Position numbers and translations under genes: made by a program. The notes beneath the pieces were generated by a model. It ran no database searches. It saw only the letters and a program-made list of their open reading frames with translations, and was not told where the DNA came from. DNA of 7,740 nt from a bacterium (GTDB lineage: Bacteria; Desulfobacterota; GWC2-55-46). The stretch is from assembly GCA_004298725.1 (NCBI GenBank), contig SCQA01000150.1, positions 1 through 7,740 on the forward strand. The letters run 5' to 3'. Shown piece by piece: positions 6,683 through 7,740 of this stretch; position 1 is the stretch's first letter, and each line of letters starts with the position of its first letter.

Positions 6683-6698
6683 TGTGACAGCGGTTACA
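6683..6698. promoter_or_regulatory. CRP/FNR-superfamily-like dyad
   Basis: TGTGA-CAGCGG-TTACA has the 5-6-5 geometry of a CRP site and differs at one base from TGTGA-N6-TCACA. It lies downstream of the proposed ppiD start site and far upstream of mreB, which would suit repression of the former. This is a single short match, so a chance occurrence is quite possible. Confidence 0.3.
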
Positions 6699-6717
6699 AC
6701 GCGGTCATAAATAAGGC

Positions 6718-6722
6718 GGAGG
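6718..6722 (+). promoter_or_regulatory. Ribosome binding site of the ppiD-like gene
   Basis: GGAGG with a 6-nt spacer to the ATG at 6729, a near-consensus site that fixes the start. Confidence 0.85.
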
Positions 6723-6728
6723 TCGTTA

Positions 6729-7740
6729 ATGCTTGAAAAGTTGAGGAGCAAGGCCAACTCGAAGTACATCCTGATAGTATTCGGAATAATAATAATTGTT
6801 TTCATATTCTGGGGCGTAGGGCCTACGGATTCCACGCGCGGCAAACGAAGTGCCGTTGCAATGGTTGACGGCGAAGCCATTACGACGCAGGATTTTGAAA
6901 ATTTGTACAAAAGGCAGACGGAGTACTATAAAGGCATTCTAAAAGGGCAGTTTAACGATGAAATGCTCAAGAGACTCGACTTAAAACGAAAGACGCTTGA
7001 TACGCTTGTAAACCGCGCGCTTGCCATAAAGGCCGCAAAGTCGCAGGGCATTGAAGCGACTGATAAGGAAGTTCAACAGACCATTGCCGCCATGCGCGTA
7101 TTCCAAAAAGACGGCGTCTTTGACAAGGAAGTATATTTTCAAACGCTTAGCGCCAACAGATTAAAACCGTCTGACTTTGAAAAGACTATGGCGGACGACA
7201 TAATAACGGCCAAGTTGCAAAAGAAGCTGAACGACGGCGTAAGCGTAACGGACGAAGAAGTCCGCGCGCACTTTTTAAGGGAAAACAGAAAGGTCAATTT
7301 TAAGTATATCAGTGTTGAGCCGTCCCGCTTCGCGAGTGCCGTTAAAGTCAGCGATGACGAGGCTAAGGCTTACCTTAATAAGAATTCTTCGCTCTTTGTT
7401 GTGCCGGTAAAAGTTAAGGCCTTTTATGTTCATGCCGGTTTTGACGCGCTTTCCAAGAAAAACAAGCTTACCGCCGAGGAGTTGAAAGAGTTTTACGATA
7501 AGAACTCCAAACAGTTTGAAACGCCGGAGAAGGTAAAGGCAAGACATATACTTATCAGATTAGACGAAAAGATAAGCGACAAAGAAGCCGCTAAAAAAAT
7601 TGCCAAGGAAAAAGCCACGGAGGCGCTTAACATGCTTAAGGGCGGCGCTAAGTTCGACGAAACCGCCAAAAAGTATTCACAGGACCCGGGTTCGGCAGGG
7701 CACGGCGGCGACCTCGGCTGGTTTCCAAGGGGCATGATGG
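6729..7740 (+). CDS. ppiD: PpiD-like membrane-anchored peptidyl-prolyl isomerase/chaperone (partial, C-terminus off window)
   Basis: Periplasmic folding factor tethered to the inner membrane, which in characterised bacteria sits at the Sec translocon exit. 337 codons are visible; the rest lies beyond 7740. The N-terminus MLEKLRSKANSK plus the membrane segment at about 13-31 closely resembles E. coli PpiD. A SurA-type N-terminal chaperone domain follows, starting with AMVDGEAITTQDFENLY (44-60), then a helical region with VSVTDEEVRAHF (171-182). Two related segments, YLNKNSSLF..P.KVKA (215-231) and FYDKNSKQF..PEKVKA (255-271), lead into a parvulin domain. That domain begins at KARHILI (270-276) and shows YSQDPGSAGHGGDLGWF (316-332). 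Catalytic competence cannot be judged because the rest of the parvulin domain is missing. PpiD is favoured over SurA because there is a retained anchor instead of a cleavable signal peptide. It is divergent from mreB and has its own promoter and strong ribosome binding site. Confidence 0.9.
   Translation, partial: MLEKLRSKANSKYILIVFGIIIIVFIFWGVGPTDSTRGKRSAVAMVDGEAITTQDFENLYKRQTEYYKGILKGQFNDEMLKRLDLKRKTLDTLVNRALAIKAAKSQGIEATDKEVQQTIAAMRVFQKDGVFDKEVYFQTLSANRLKPSDFEKTMADDIITAKLQKKLNDGVSVTDEEVRAHFLRENRKVNFKYISVEPSRFASAVKVSDDEAKAYLNKNSSLFVVPVKVKAFYVHAGFDALSKKNKLTAEELKEFYDKNSKQFETPEKVKARHILIRLDEKISDKEAAKKIAKEKATEALNMLKGGAKFDETAKKYSQDPGSAGHGGDLGWFPRGMM

Noticed and set aside
6673..6698. On the minus strand, a weak stem (AACC/GGTT or CTG/CAG) followed by a run of eight T, resembling an intrinsic terminator upstream of mreB.
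   Set aside because: The stem is only 3-4 bp and no minus-strand gene lies upstream for it to terminate. The bases are better explained by the A-tract and the CRP-like dyad, though insulation from antisense transcription cannot be excluded.
6671..6910. Minus-strand 79-codon frame and two further minus-strand frames (7275-7547 and 7493-7735) in the right part.
   Set aside because: All lie antisense to the ppiD-like gene, which has a clear ribosome binding site, membrane anchor and domain motifs; none shows a recognisable product.
1..7740. Search for mobile elements, CRISPR arrays, toxin-antitoxin or defence genes, tRNA genes and riboswitches.
   Set aside because: Nothing of these kinds was seen by eye. 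Coding density is high, gene order is the standard elongasome order, and the only gap over 100 bases is the divergent promoter region.

Overview
The window reads as an ordinary, well-preserved housekeeping region of a Gram-negative (diderm), rod-shaped bacterium. It carries one complete cell-elongation operon on the minus strand, mreB-mreC-mreD-mrdA(PBP2)-rodA, followed in the same direction by a class V aminotransferase of the cysteine desulfurase type that runs off the left edge. On the right, a membrane-anchored PpiD-type peptidyl-prolyl isomerase is transcribed divergently and runs off the right edge. Moderate GC, full-length MreBCD and a PpiD-like periplasmic chaperone suggest a proteobacterium-like diderm. 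My best guess is Deltaproteobacteria in the broad sense or a neighbouring phylum, but the sequence alone does not settle this.

Layout from right to left on the minus strand: mreB (6542-5511), a 26-nt gap, mreC (5484-4651), a 57-nt gap, mreD (4593-4108), 3 nt, mrdA with a GTG start (4104-2125), an 8-nt overlap, rodA (2132-1041), a 50-nt gap, and the aminotransferase (990 to beyond 1). The spacing is tight and I see no terminator between the genes, so one transcript could cover all six. The only non-coding stretch of any size is the 186-nt divergent control region 6543-6728. It holds a plausible promoter in each direction, a perfect 9-bp palindrome inside the spacer of the ppiD promoter, and a CRP/FNR-like dyad. 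No stretch over 300 bases lacks a gene.

The five mre/mrd genes encode the core of the elongasome. MreB filaments under the inner membrane organise the complex, MreC and MreD link it to the periplasm, RodA polymerises glycan strands from lipid II, and PBP2 crosslinks them. PpiD helps newly exported proteins fold as they leave the Sec translocon. The aminotransferase has no obvious role in wall synthesis and may simply ride on the operon; its family supplies sulfur or selenium.

I found no sign of a novel system, mobile element, CRISPR array, RNA gene or horizontally acquired cargo. The points worth a second look are small: a PBP2 that appears to lack two ligands of a described zinc site, an exact 24-bp tandem duplication in the PBP2 tail, a hairpin across the mreB stop codon, and the layout of the divergent regulatory region.
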